The notes beneath the pieces are model-generated. The model made no database searches. It was not told the DNA's origin and saw only the letters and a program-made list of their open reading frames with translations. A program made the translations under genes and the position numbers. Positions 21,243-33,570 of a stretch of DNA of 64,000 nt are shown here, in pieces. Within the stretch, counting starts at the first letter, position 1. Each line of letters begins with the position of its first letter. Source of the DNA: Cerioporus squamosus (lineage: Eukaryota; Basidiomycota; Agaricomycetes; Polyporales; Polyporaceae); contig JABYQS010000158.1 of NCBI GenBank assembly GCA_022592435.1, positions 1 through 64,000 on the forward strand, in the 5' to 3' direction.

Positions 21243-22943
21243 ATGGCCACCAACTTGTACGAGATTCTTGGCATCACCAAGGATGCCAGTCCAGAGGAAG
21301 GTATGTCTGCATACTGTTCACGGTTACCGATTGCGACGAATCGGCATGCTAACTGCACCCAGTCAGGAAGGCATATCGAAAGAGAGCCCTCCAGACGCAT
21401 CCCGATAGGTTACCCCAGAACGTCAACGCCGCTGACAAGAAGGCCGCGGAGGAGCAGTTCAGACTGGTCAACAATGCATATGAGGTTCTGAATAGCACGG
21501 AGAATAGGAAGGTGCGTATATGCTGAACCGCTCTCCTTGTGATCCTGCTAACTCGGACTCCCGCAGTTGTACGACAAGCACGGTGTCTGGCCTCCTCCCG
21601 CAGAGCAGCCTGCGTTCGAGCGCAGCTCAAGCAGGGATGCCTTTGGCGCATCCGGATACGACCCCTTCGCAAACGATCCCTTCTTCAGCTCCGGGTTCGG
21701 ACGCTCCCGTCGCCAATTCGCCTTCACAGATCCCTTCGAGCTGTTCAACTCGCTCTTTGGCGACCTCCATTCCGCGTTCGACAACGACCCCTTCTTCGCC
21801 AACACTCCATTCTTCCGATCCTCCTTCGACGATCCGTTCTTCCGCACACCATTTGGCTCATCGCCGTTTGGCGCGTCACCATTCGGTGCATCTCCGTTTG
21901 GTAGAGGCGATCCATTTGGTGGCTCGATATTCGGGCGGTCTCCGTTTGCCGGCATGCTGAGCGGGGGCTCGATGTTCCCTGCCATCGAGGATATGTCAAG
22001 CTCGAGAGTGTATAGCTCATCGACAGAGGCCGCCGGCCTAAACGGACACTTTGTCTCGCGCAGCCAGATAACACGAACCGTCAACGGCCGCACGGAAGTC
22101 ATCACAAAGCGCATAGATGCAGAAGTGAGTTGCACCGGCGGACTGCGCAGGAAGCCCAGGACTGACTCATCTTGCCAGGGAAACGAGCACATCACATACT
22201 CTTCGCCAGAGGGCGAGCGTTACACCATCAACGGCGTCGAGCAGCCTTCGCGGGGCTCCATCGAGGCACCTCGTCGCTCCGGCAGCCACCGCTCATCGCG
22301 GCAGCCCCCAGCGCCGATAGCAGACACGCCCGCCAACCCTCCTACCACGTTCGCACCGCCGCCGCCTCCCGCCCAGGCGCAAGCCTACAGCGTGCCAATC
22401 GCCGGTCCTTCGAGCTCTCATCCCCACCGGCACTCGGCCGCCCCGCCCCAACAGGCACAGACCGTCCCGTCGGAGCGACGCTCGTCGCGCCACAGCCAGC
22501 GCGAGAACCGCGCCAGCTACGACGACCCGCGCAGGACGTACACCACGCCCGTTCCTGCAGGTAGGTTCTCTTTCCGTTCTCGCCTCCCCGTAGACCACCG
22601 TGTCGCTGGGCGCGCCCGTACTAACGTATCTTCATCCTCTCTACGCGAAGCCTCCCCCATCGAGCCAGCAGAGCACGAACGTGATCGTGGACGTCGTCAC
22701 ACCGCGAACGTTCCCGCTTATAGCCCCGTTATGCCAGACGGGTACTCCGCCGCAGACTACAGATCTAGAGACCCCGCCGCCGCGCCCCGCCACTCCAGGG
22801 AGAAAGAGCGGGACCGGCGCGACAGCAAGCTGCGCCACTCCCGCGACAGCCACGACTACCGCGAGCCTGTCAAGCGCATGAGCGTCGACGGCGACAAGCC
22901 GCGCGAGAAGGAGAAGGATCATCGCGGGTGGCGCGGATGGTGA
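21243..22943 (+). CDS. DNAJB6-like J-domain co-chaperone
   Basis: Class B J protein. The J domain occupies residues 1-70: [27 protein letters not shown], the HPD tripeptide followed by [15 protein letters not shown] and KLYDKHG. Then comes a Gly/Phe-rich region with [13 protein letters not shown] and [17 protein letters not shown], typical of the DNAJB6 group, and tandem SPFGxS repeats (about 21850-21950). A beta region ([33 protein letters not shown]) resembles the DNAJB6 C-terminal domain. The tail is disordered, basic and rich in Arg/Ser/Asp. Introns are short; the last carries TACTAAC. It likely activates Hsp70 and suppresses aggregation (family inference). Confidence 0.85.
21850..21950 (+). 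repeat. Tandem SPFG-coding repeat
   Basis: Imperfect 15-nt units encoding [21 protein letters not shown] inside the J-protein gene. Confidence 0.6.
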
Positions 22944-23416
22944 GCGGCGGCGACATAGGTGCCGTGTGATGGGTACTGCTGCTCGTGCTGGTCCGTGCTG
23001 ATAAGCCCGTTTGTGTGGCCGCAGGTTGACCTCGTGGCTGCATCCTTTCCGTCATCGCAGTCGCAGTCGCAGTCGTGAACAACGGGCGGAGATGTGACAC
23101 GTGCGCTCCTTCGCATATATGACCCCGGATGTGGATTTGGAGGACGAGTTCGGAAGTTAGAAGTTCCCCGGTTCTGTTGTGGAGGATTTCTGTTCAAGTT
23201 GCTGTTCATCGCTATCTCTCTTGCTCTCTCTCTCTCAATACCTATGTAGCTTACCCACAATGATGATGTTCTGGTCCGCGTCTATGCTGGTGCCTCAACT
23301 TCACGTTTGGGCCTACTGTTCGCTAGGTACAGTTGGAAATGAACCGAAGACAATGACCGACGATTATAAGTTATACATGCATGACAGCAAAGCGACGCAA
23401 CCGGTCCTAAGAGAAT
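22944..23416. other. Convergent intergenic region with microsatellites
   Basis: 3' flanks of the J-protein and proline-rich genes. It has three TCGCAG units at 23055-23075 and a (CT)7-like run at 23223-23236. No gene seen. Confidence 0.55.
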
Positions 23417-26400
23417 TTAAAGACCCTCGAAGAATGACAGATCCTGCGCAGACAGCCCGGTCCCCTGCGCACCATTCGCCGACTTCTTCACAGTAGGCGG
23501 AGCTCCGAACGCGTGCGGCATTATGGACGGCGTGCTGGTCCGCTGGGATATGGAACTCGACGAGTCCCAGCCTGGCAGCAGTGGGTTCGACGTCGAGCCT
23601 AGAGAGCCCAAGGTTGAACTCGAGGACATGAAGCCCATCCCCATCAGCGACTGAGGCCCTTGAACGGTTCCATTGCCCATCCCCATCCCGGTGAAAGGCC
23701 GCCCGGGGTTGAGCGAAGCTGGCGACGAGAACGACGGCGGGAGCCCAGGAGCAGAAGCGGCTGGGGACCCGTCGTCATCGTCCATGATGTTGAACAAGGA
23801 ACCCTTTGCAGCGCCTCCCGCCGGCCCGGGAATCGCTGCAGGAAGGGGAGAGGGCGGGGCGGGCCACTGTTTCCCTGACCTTGCTGCAGCAGCCTCGACA
23901 AGGTTGAGGGTGTGCAAATGGTCCGCCGCGTGCGACCGTTTCTTCGATTCGCGCCGCGCTAGGAGCGAAGAGCTTGGCGATGAGGAAGGAACCGTGGGCG
24001 CAGACGTGGAGGCTGGCAACGGCGGCTGGGTCACAGATCGCTGAGATGGCGGAGGTTGTAGGCGAGGAGGATGCGATGGGGGAGGTTGCAAGCGTGGAGG
24101 TTGGAGAGGTGGGGGCTGCAGTCGAGGAGGTTGTGACGGTGGCGGTGGCAAAGACGAGGGATGTATAGGTGGTGGCTGAGAAGCCGGGCGCTGCAGTGGA
24201 GGCGACGGCACAGGAGGGGCCGGCTTGGCCGGTGGACGCGGAGGAGACGGTGTCTGCAACGATTCGAAGGAATCGCCCAAGCTGCTGAAACTCATCGAGT
24301 TCTTCGGAGTGAGCAATGCATTGTCGGATACGCTGCTCCCAAAGAAGGTCGAGCTGGTAGAAAATGACTGCAGCGACGTCGCCGACATCGGCGACTCCTG
24401 GAAGTCGGCAAAATCGTCGTCGTCGAACGACGCGAAGCTCGAAGAAGCAGGCTCGGCTCGGCTCGAGGAAGACCCAGGAGGAGCAGGGAGAGCGAATGGT
24501 GATAAGGTCGAGGCTGTGCTCGGCTGCACTGAAGGAACATGCATGGCGGCACTCGCCGCTTTCGCAGCGGCCAGTGTCCGAGGCGACTTCGCGATAGGAG
24601 AGGGTACAGGCGGAGACAATTGTTTCACCGGCGACTGGAAGTCAGAGAAGTCATCGTCGCCGAAGAGGCTCGATGTCACTGTTGGCGAGACACTACTACC
24701 ACTTTGGCCAGGCGGGCGTAAGAGTGAAGCGTTCGCAGTCGGAGGGAGCGCGCCAGCGGACGGTGTGCTTCCCACAGGGGACACTGCGGGAAAGCCCGCA
24801 GGCTTGTCAAATAGGAAAGCCTGCGAGGAGGCCTGAGGCGGAGTGTTGGGGGTGACGAGATGCGGGTATAGTTCACCGAGGGGAAGAGAGGAGGTCGGGG
24901 AGGTCGGAGAAGTCTCGGCAGCGGTCTCGTACGAAGCTGACGAAGTCGAGGAGGCCGACATGGGGCCAGAATCGCTCTGTGACCCAGCCTGTGAAGGTAG
25001 AGGGAACGGTGAGGCTAGCTTGGGCTTCGATCTGGCGGCAGAAGGCGCGATCGGCTTGAACGATGGCGGCGGTGGAAGCCCAAAGCTGATAGGGGGAGTC
25101 GAGGTCTGCGGGCGAGGTGGTGGAGAACTGGACGTGGAAGACATCAAGGCGATGGTGGTATTTAAGGGGCCAATTCCATCAGGTACGCCGGCTGGTGTCA
25201 ATGGTCGTGATGGCACGAGAGGGGGTGCTAGTGGGGGGATTAAAGATGGACCAGGAATGGGCGGCGTTGGTACGCTGGGTAACGTAAATGCATTACCGGA
25301 ACTCAGAGGGCCAAAGAGCCCTTCAAGATCACTGGAAGCACCAGCAGGAGAACTGGTCTTCGATCCTGCGCTCATTCGGTTGCTCGCCACACTAGCAGGC
25401 CGTATGGTAAGGGGTGCTTTGGGCGGTGGTGCCAAAGGTGGTGGAAGGACTGGCACTGCGGGCACCGACTCCCGCTTTGTGTTGACGAACTTCTCCAATG
25501 CATCGGTCGAATTTTCGTCCGCATCATCCGCCGCACTCGGGATGATATCTGAGAGGAACTCGAGATCGTCGGTGGACAGTGCAAGTGAGCTGCGGGGGCT
25601 CCCGCCTATGCTACTCCGCCGCGAGAACTTGTTCAGGAATCGTGAGACCGCAGACGGGGCGGGAGGTGTCCCGGAGCGCTCTTGCACCGGCTCAGACGCA
25701 GTCGAATACGACGACATCGTAGGAGGTATGGCTGCGGAGGCTGGTACGGAGGACGGTGACACAGACTCGCTCAGAGGAGATGGCAGCTGAGCCGCACTGC
25801 CGGTCATAGAAGACCGCATACTCTCCTGACTAGCTCGTCTCGACTCCGACTTCAGCTCACCGACCGCAGGGCTCTTCGGTGTTTTCTCCATCGAAGACGA
25901 ACGTCTGTCGCTATCGGCACCTGAGGTGGTAACCGAAGGGACTTGAGACTGTCGACGACCCCAGAAGGAGAACAAGCCACCGCCGGCCTTCTTGTCCTTC
26001 GTTCCGTCCGTGGCTGCTGAGGCTGCAGGCGCCTTCTCCACTATTCGCCATCCCAGAGGGACGTCGTCCTCGACAACCTCCTTGCGCTCCTTGACTGAGA
26101 CCTCCCAGGCCATAGATCCCTTGGCAGCAAGGTAGTGTGACATAGGGCTTCCTCGCGTGAGCGGCAGGTTCTTGGTCAGCTTCACAGAGGAAGCCATCCT
26201 CTTCGCGATCAGTGCCTGAGAGAAGCGTATCGGAGGCTGTAACGTCAAAGGTGGCAGAAAAGACTCCATGAGGTTATTGCTATCGGATGGTACATGGAGC
26301 TCAGCGTCACATAATAGCTACGGAGTACGGAGTAGACTCACAGACCCGGAACTCCATCCATTCCACTACGGCGATCACGACGCCAGGCGTCCTTGTCCGA

Positions 26401-27182
26401 AGTCTGTGGCTCTACCTCCGGTTCCGGGCACATGTCGCGGCAAAGCTCTTCGCACTGGTCGAGGATGCTAGCGAGCAACTGCGGAGGCTGAAGTGAGAGC
26501 GAATGAGTGCTTTGAGTGAAGTACGGTCACAATCATAACTTACAACCCTGCGGTCTTGCTTCGCCTTCTCCTGCTTCGCTCTCTCCCACTCATCCAGCGG
26601 TGCTATTTCCTCTTCCTGCAGTTTGGTATCCGCCCATGCAGAGGACCCCCATGGATCCGCTTCGGTGTCGTCTACAGCCAACCCTGGAGAGTGTACCGCA
26701 GCTTCCTCCAGACCAGACTCGAAGCTGCCAAAGCCGTCGGGACTGGGTGGTGCGACTTGCGCCACGGCGGATTCATAGGTTAAGACGGGAACTGGTTCGG
26801 GAGAAGCGGAAGTAGGCTTGAATAGCGAAGATGGTAGTTCAATTGCGGAAGGAGAAGGGATCGAATCAGCAGTATCCTCGTCTTCCTGTTCTGCAGACTT
26901 GGCAGCTTCTGCGGCCTCCTCCTCCACCGACGGCTTCCCTAAAGTTATTCCCTCGTACGTGCTCGGACCCCAGCCAGCGTCCGTGTCTGTCTGCGACCAG
27001 GAGAAACCAGGGCTGCCGGGCTCGTTCCAACTAATATCCGCTCCCGTAGACCATGAAGGTGCTGCTAGATCGGCTTCCTCGTGCAGAGAGCTTGTGATCC
27101 TGGGGGAAGTCCACGAGTTGTTCTTCAAGGTGGCGGCGGAATCACTTGTTTCACTCCAGGCATTTTGATACAGGTCGTCCAT
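23417..27182 (-). CDS. Large proline/serine-rich protein with acidic DDDFxDFQ motifs (possible trafficking adaptor)
   Basis: Three exons encode about 1200 residues. Exon 1 (ATG 27182) is acidic and Trp-rich (MDDLYQNAWSETSD, WTSPRI, DPWGSSAWAD) and ends in a charged helix EWERAKQEKAKQDRR. A conserved-looking core spans exons 2-3: LLASILDQCEELCRDMCPE, WRRDRRSGMDGVPGL, MESFLPPLTLQPPIRFSQ, and DVPLGWRIVEK. The rest is disordered, with GDDDFSDFQ (near 24655) and DDDDFADFQ (near 24415). Acidic-Phe motifs of this kind in aftiphilin and yeast Laa2 bind AP-1/GGA ear domains. A PPRLQPPP-type repeat lies at about 24045-24140. No enzyme domain is visible. A clathrin-adaptor partner role is inference from short motifs. 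Confidence 0.75.
24045..24140 (-). repeat. Proline-rich minisatellite inside the coding region
   Basis: Imperfect units encoding PPRLQPPP / SQPPRLQPP in tandem on the minus strand. Such units often vary in number between strains. Confidence 0.65.
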
Positions 27183-27498
27183 AGGCGTAAGAGTCGTGTA
27201 TCATCAGAGTCCAGGAAGTCCGAGACGATGTCAGGAGCGAACTCGGAGAGGGACTCAGGGAGAAGATGAAGCGGTCGCACCTGAGACTCGGAGGCGGCAC
27301 GGAGAAGGCGCCTGACGTGTAACAATGATCAGGGTGTCAGCGGTCCACCCGAGTCTCGCATGGTCGAGAAGGACCCGAGACACGCCAAGCCCCGAGAGCG
27401 CGGAATTCGGGCGATGTTGCTGTCTCCTCCCGGATTCAGACTGTACCCAGCTCGACCCTGGCTCTCCTCGGGCTTGTCCCTCCATCCCATCATCCGCT
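27183..27498. promoter_or_regulatory. Divergent promoter, DDDFxDFQ protein / STE50
   Basis: 316 bp between start codons. Frames on both strands here lack conserved character. Read as two back-to-back promoters. Confidence 0.45.
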
Positions 27499-29902
27499 AT
27501 GGACGCGTCGTCCAACGAGCTCACAAACATCCTAGACTGGGACGAGAACGACGTACATAACTGGCTCACAAAGCTTGGCTTCCCGCAGTACGAGCAGCAG
27601 GTCAAAGGTACGTTCCCGCCTGTCTCCTCGATACCAACAGCGTGCAGACGAAGTCACAGAGCACAACGTCTCCGGTGATGTTCTTTGTCTTCTCGAACCC
27701 GAGAGCCTCAAGGAGATAGGCATTGCAACCATCGGCCAGCGACTCGCGATACTGAAGGCTGTTTACAATGTCAAGCTCGCACAGAACATCCCCATCGAGC
27801 AGGACCACTATGTGCCTCCTTGTACGTGACCTTTTTCAGGTTGACGACTATCCTTGACGCGTGTTGTAGCGGAAGCGGAGGAGCGCCACGAGCATGTCAG
27901 TGTGGAGAGGATATATGGTTTGTTGAAGGACCAAGGTGCGTTTCGTCTAATGTCCATCATTCTCTCCATCTCAAAGTATTTTCAGGCAACCGACTTCGTC
28001 AGTTGGAGGACGACAACCGCAGACTTAGTGACGCCCTCAATACTTGTCTGGAGGACCTCAGTCAGATCCGCGCTGTTGCTCCTCGGCCACACCTAGTAAG
28101 GTTAGATGTATGTTATCATTTCCTCATCTCATCTTTGTCCGCAGGCGGAGGCGGATAGCCCTGTCCAACGCTCACATTCATTTAAATGGGCTTCCTTTGT
28201 CAAGCCGTCTAAATCTCCGACGAAGCCCACCCCAGAAGTCGAGTCTCCCCAACCCTCCCCCCAACGCATGGAGCACGACATTCATAGCAACGCGACTCGA
28301 CAAACCACTGCCTCCACCTACACGGACAAGTCGAGAAACACCGGTACAACCCTTGTAGGCAGCGAGCCTTCTACGAGCCAGCATTCATCGTACTCCAACG
28401 CAAGTACCCTACAACCAAACCCTGGTCCTCCTCGACCTCAGCGTCAGGATAGCCAAGATAATCTGAAGAGCTTCAAAGTCAGCTTGGACGATCCGGCATG
28501 GAAAGTTCTACCCGCTGCGCTGAAGAAGTACAAGATCAACAATGACGATTGGCAGAACTATGCCATGTTTATCTGCTATGGCGCCCCGGGTACGTTGCTG
28601 CAATGCTATCCTGTCCACTTACGAAAACTCAGGTTATGTGAACCCTAGGTAACCGCATCGAGAGGTGTTTGAGCTACGACGAGAAGCCGTTGCTGCTCTT
28701 CCAGAAGCTGAAAGATGCGAAGAAGAACCCGGTCTTCATGCTTAAGCACATCAAGGACATCCGATCCCCCATTGCTGTCGCGCAGCAAAAGCAAGCCGCT
28801 CGCAAGGCTTCGGCAACCGAGGCCGGCTCCGCAAAGTCTACTTCTACACCTGGGCTGAGTGCGCATGGTGCTGCCGGTCACACGCTATCTCCAGGTCAAG
28901 ACCGCGGAAGGCCGCCTAAGCTACAAGTCAACAGTCAGTTGCCCACCCAGACTCCGGGTCTCTTGACGGGCGTACCGAATGGACAGTCAGGGTGGCCAGA
29001 GCTCATGTCACCACTAGTCGAGAACAAGAGCGATGCTGGTGCGGACACGTCGAAGTCGCAAGGGGACGCCGGAGGCTCTGGGGCCACAGACGCTGCCGAC
29101 GGAGGCACTCCCCCGGTCCTCAGGGAGATGCCACCGGCGACAGAGGTATCGTATGCGGTTGCTATCTATCCGTATATGGCGGAGCAGGAGGATGAGTTCG
29201 ACGTGGTTGTGTGCGTGTCACATTTGCCTGACATATCTGCATCCCGCTGACTTGCTACAGTGGAGATACTTTCGTCATCGTTTCTCGAGCACGAGGCTGG
29301 TGGGTCGTCCAGCGTGACCCTGCGGGCAGTGGCCAGGTAGACCACGACCCATCCAAACAGGGCTGGGTCCCGGCCGGCTGTCTGCTCGAGACTAAGGTTC
29401 CTGTTGCCGTGGCTATACAAGAGGCAACTGCACGGGGTGCTTCGGAGCAGCCATCAACACCACCAGGCACGACTCCGATTCTGCCTCTGAGCATACTCTC
29501 GACGAGTTTCCCTGGTATCGCGCTGATGGATTACAAGAAGAAGGGAGAGGAAGAGCTGGACTTGCGGAAGGATGATAGTCTGCGCGTCTTCAAGCGTTAT
29601 AATCATTGGTCATACGTGGGTATCGCTCTGGAGACATCGGCCACATACGTGCTGACGCTCTATCGTTCTAGGCTGTCAAGGAGGATTCCGGAGACCGTGG
29701 ATGGGTACCATCGTGGTTCATTGGCAAGGTCCCGTCGTCTTCGGGTACACCAGCGACGCCCAGTGCCGCGAACGGCCCCACAATCAATGCCGCCGAGCAA
29801 GAAGCATCCTACAGCCATCTCATTGGCAGCCAGCAGGCGCAGGTCTCGCCCATGTCATCTGCCTTCCCAATAATACAGTCGCGAGCAACGACAGTCGTCT
29901 GA
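27499..29902 (+). CDS. STE50: STE50 / Ubc2-type adaptor (SAM-RA-SH3-SH3)
   Basis: MAP-kinase adaptor that links Ste11-type MAPKKK to upstream Ras/Cdc42 signals in mating and stress. Exon 1 and 2 give the SAM domain: ENDVHNWLTKLGFPQYEQQ, NVSGDVLCLLEPESLKEIG, GQRLAILKAVYNVK. A coiled coil (GNRLRQLEDDNRRLSDAL) and a linker follow. The RA domain reads FKVSLDDPAWKVLPAALKKY and NDDWQNYAMFICYG, then PLLLFQKLKDAKKNPVFML. The C-terminus has two SH3 domains: VSYAVAIYPYMAEQEDEFD with RGWWVVQRD and GWVPAGCL, and ALMDYKKKGEEELDLRKDD with GWVPSWFIGKV. The SH3 extension matches Ustilago Ubc2 and is a basidiomycete trait. TGA is at 29900-29902. Confidence 0.92.
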
Positions 29903-30676
29903 GCCCTTCATCTGATCTTTCGCGTCGGACGACTCTGTATTCGATCCCCTCTGTCACGACCTCTAATGACCTGCATCCCTCCATCACCTAGACCATCCCC
30001 CTTGGTCGCCATCTATCCATTCTGTACACGCTTCATTGTCGCATTGCATCTCGATCCATGTCCAACTCTGCCGACACAGCCGCTCGTTAACATTTATTGT
30101 TTCCTCCCCTCATCGCTGGCTTACTACCTTAATCACCCACATCCCTCGATGGCCGACTGTCCCTCGTTCCGGAAGTGCATCTCTGTGTCCCCTCCCTTTC
30201 CGTTCTCATTCCACCGTCGTGCCTGTCATTCGCTCCCTGGATTAGCTCGTTTCCTCTCGGTCGTAGGTACAGATCCATCCCTTCGCTCGCTGCTTTGAGC
30301 ATCGCATCGATCGCACGTTAGCGCCGCTTCCTAGTATTGTACAAGTAGTATATATACGTCTCTCGATACAGCCGCAGAAATTACAGGACACATGAGTGAC
30401 CGTATACCAATGGGCAGATCCGCTGAGCCCAGTCTTCCCAGCTTCGTGCGTTCAATAGTCGACGCCGCTTACGACCACGCTGCGTCTACCCGCACTTTGG
30501 TGGTGGAATTAACTAGAAGCAACTCTGAAGTACAGTGGGGATTATGTCTATGGTACAGTAGCACAAGATGAGACCACCAAGCTTTCAAGTCATCAATGTC
30601 GGTAAAGATACTACAGAGCACAACGAAGGCACCGCGTGTCTCAGTCCACGTCCGTTCAGGACGATGCATTGCAAGG
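29903..30676. other. Convergent intergenic region
   Basis: 774 bp between STE50 and the chromodomain gene; both end here. Pyrimidine-rich to about 30300, then an AT-rich stretch with TATATATAC near 30350. No gene seen. Confidence 0.45.
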
Positions 30677-32133
30677 CTATGGCCGATAAACGGTGCCCAT
30701 CTCCTGCATCTCCTGCATACGAGCCTGAATCCGCGCCTTGGCAGACTCCCACTCTTCCAGCACCTCGGGCGAGCCGTCCACAAGCGTGCTCTTCTTCTCC
30801 CAAGTGTCGTCGTCGGGTCCATACCCAACCCAGCGGATGAGATACGAAGGGTCAGCCCCGTTCTGCCCCCTCTTCTCCATCACGATATGCGAGACCTCGT
30901 ACACCGGCTCGCCGCGCACCATCGTCGGCGGCGGGTACGTGAACGTCTGCCTGCGCCACGTCTCGGGGTCCAGCCAGTGCTCGGGCACCGAGTTCGTGAT
31001 GGGGCCCGGGCGAGGGACAAACTGCCGCTTGCCGACCTTCTGGCGGCGGCCCTGGATCGTCGGGTGGTACGCGCGCGAGTACTTCTCGCACTCGCACAGC
31101 GCGTGCTCGATGTCGACCATGGACATCCCTCGCGTTCGGCCGGCGAGCTGCGGGACGTCCTTCGGGGGCGTGTAGAGGCGCGCGAAGTGGTCGTGCTGGG
31201 TGCGGTGGAGGTACCGGAGCGCGTCCAGCTCTCGTCCGCGGACCTCTGGACCGAACATTTTGCGGAGGCACTCGAGAGAGCCCGGTCCCAGCGCGACCCA
31301 CTCGTCCTCGGAGAAGTTGAAGTGCGCGGTCATGTTCAAGTCCAGAAGGAGTCTAGATAGAAGCGATAGAAGAGAAGCAGTCAGTCACGGGCTTTGTGCG
31401 GCGAGGTCCATCCGTCAGAAAGTGCGGGATTGTCATGTACGTACTGGAGTGCCATGAAATCTCCCATGCCCGGGAACAAAGAAATTCTTCCGTGGGCATC
31501 CTTGAGATGATGCAGCTGCTGAAGTTGGCCAAGGAGATTTTCCTCCATCATCAACTGAATGAGACGGAGGTGATTTGACGCGTTGGACTGTCCGCCGAGT
31601 TTCGCAGAGGGTATGATGTACGCGGGACTATACAGAGCCACGCCAGCGTTCATGCGGTCGAGGAGAACTTGCTCGTAAGCGTTCAAGTCAAAGTCCCGCC
31701 AGGTCAACTCCCCAAAGTGTGCGGTCAATGCCTCCCAAGTCTCGATCTTGTTGAACGATCGGAAGAGCATGACGCGAAAACACTGTTCGTGCAGGCTGCG
31801 GTCACCCGTCTCAATCACATTGCGGAGGATGTACTGCGTGACGCGGTCAAGGACGCGAAAGACGTTCGTGAAGGGATATTGCTGCAAGATAGGGTCGTCC
31901 GTCCAGGGTTGTGGCTTACCCGCGAGACGGTTGCGATGCACGCGGTAGCGTTTCGCGACGAAGACGAAGAAGGTGTCGAGGATGAGAGTGGGTTTGCATT
32001 TCTGGCCGCCGATGGTGATCACCTTGGGTGGCGGGGCTTTCTTTCTTCCCGGAGAGAAATCGACCATGACGGTACCGGGAGAACTCACGCGTCGTCTGCG
32101 AGGAGGAGAGGTTCCTGTATATGTCCGTGTCAT
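30677..32133 (-). CDS. 5-hmdU DNA kinase helical-domain protein with chromodomain
   Basis: Two exons, 454 residues from Met 32133, joined across a 92-nt intron (31353-31444, GTACGT donor, TCTAG acceptor). The N-terminal 220 residues carry the fungal '5-hmdU DNA kinase, helical domain' signature: LILDTFFVFVAKRYRVH, DRVTQYILRNVIE, HEQCFRVMLFRSFNKIETWE and LRLIQLMMEENL. The middle (ALGPGSLECLRKMFG, MVDIEHALCECEKYSRA, then a Lys/Arg stretch) continues the family. Residues about 379-430 are a chromodomain: VYEVSHIV, YLIRWVGYGPDDDTWE and EVLEEWE, with Tyr, Trp and Tyr at the expected aromatic-cage positions. The frame stays open upstream of 32133, so a short 5' exon (ATG near 32390) is possible. 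The family is linked by comparative genomics to hypermodified DNA bases; activity here is inferred. Confidence 0.75.
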
Positions 32134-32390
32134 TTGGTCCCTGAGATACGCGTCTTCGACGGTGTACGGGGCGGCGGGCGCGGCGATGGACTGTAGGGAC
32201 GAGTGCGGGGGCGCGACGGCAGGAGGCTGAAGCCTGAGACACGTGGACGCGTCCTTAAACTCGGCTGGTGCTCTCGCTACAGTAACAGTGGGCCGGCGGC
32301 GCGATCCCTGATCTGGCCTTTCCGTGGCATCGGCCTCCCCCTTTCGTCGACATTGACCTGCGCTTGACCACCACCATCGTCCGCACCCAT

Positions 32391-33570
32391 GGAGTCTCGA
32401 TGTTACTGCTCATTGACATGTCTCTTGTACCTCTTGTCCTTCCGTCTGCCTTCCTGGGCGAGGCCATAAGTCGAAGTGTTCAAGGTCCGCGGCCTGCCGG
32501 AGAATGAACGCTACAGTGTCCTGTTCGCCCAGCGAGCAGAATACGCATCCCGACATCCTGAGGTCCCACGGATGACCAGCGGCTTCGAAACGACGGGCTA
32601 CGTGCACACCTTGTCAGTAATGATAGTACCAAGAGCCACCCGTGCTCTCCGGTTTTGAACGGACGTATGGCGACCTCTTTGAGTACTAAGTTCATTGAGC
32701 GGTTCTGCAATACAACAAATGAGCATGGTGTGCCCCCTATTATAACAGCCAACACACCTGGAGATTCAAGGCCCCAGCACCAGTAGCTTCCTGCGATAAC
32801 TCTGTTCATGACTTGTGGCGGGTGTACTCTTTGGAAAGTGCTCAGGCTCGACCGTGACATATCGCGAATAGACTCGTCAGGGTGATGTTGGCCGTGCAAT
32901 GTCTCGGTGAGGCAGGAGGCACTCTGAAGCATCAGAGTGTCCTTTTGTATCCCTCACGCAAGTGCAGACTTCCGGAGTAGATATCGACGCTCTACATAGC
33001 TTTACCGATGAGCAGACTCAGCAGTACCCAGGCAGTACCTGCCCGTAGGTCCATCTGGGAAGGATAGTCGATCGGCTCAAGGGTCTCAAGAGGAGCGTGG
33101 TACGTAGTAAGAAGGGATAAAAGCACCGCGCTTGCATTACATGTTCGACTTCCAACTATCCATCGAACTTGTGTCTATGTATGGCAGGTGTGCGCTCGCA
33201 AGAATTCCCAACCACAAGGCTTCTCCCGATCCATCACTACCCTACGCTCGACCTACCACATTCCATACACAGGTCCAAACAACAGCATACCTTTGAGATC
33301 ATGGCCGTTCAGGCTTGCAGCTGCGGTACTCCGTCGACGGGCCACTCAAGGGACGGATGCCGTACATGCGACGCGACGAGCGTCCCTTGACGCCCATCAT
33401 AAGTATGCACTACGCGCCCACCGCCGGGACGCGACCCACGTGACGTGCCGCTAATTGAACATCGCACTCCCTTGGCGGGGCACGACGCTTGCACGTTGCT
33501 CTTGCACCCCCTTCACCCGCCCCTTCACATTTCTCCCGCCCTGGATCACCTATAGCATTTCTTAGGCCAT
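32391..33570. other. 1.2-kb region without a supportable gene
   Basis: Minus-strand frames at 32480-32932 contain short protein-like pieces (MNRVIAGSYWCWGLES; MNLVLKEVAIRPFKTGEHGW) that could be joined by a 50-nt intron, but I recognise no domain and cannot complete the gene. The right half is 5' flank of the J-protein gene. Confidence 0.4.

Noticed and set aside
24843..25790. 315-codon plus-strand frame
   Set aside because: Exact antisense of the proline/serine-rich gene; composition (Gly/Glu-rich) mirrors its codons.
32480..32932. Possible minus-strand gene right of the chromodomain gene
   Set aside because: Two protein-like pieces can be joined, but start, end and family are all missing, so no gene is called.
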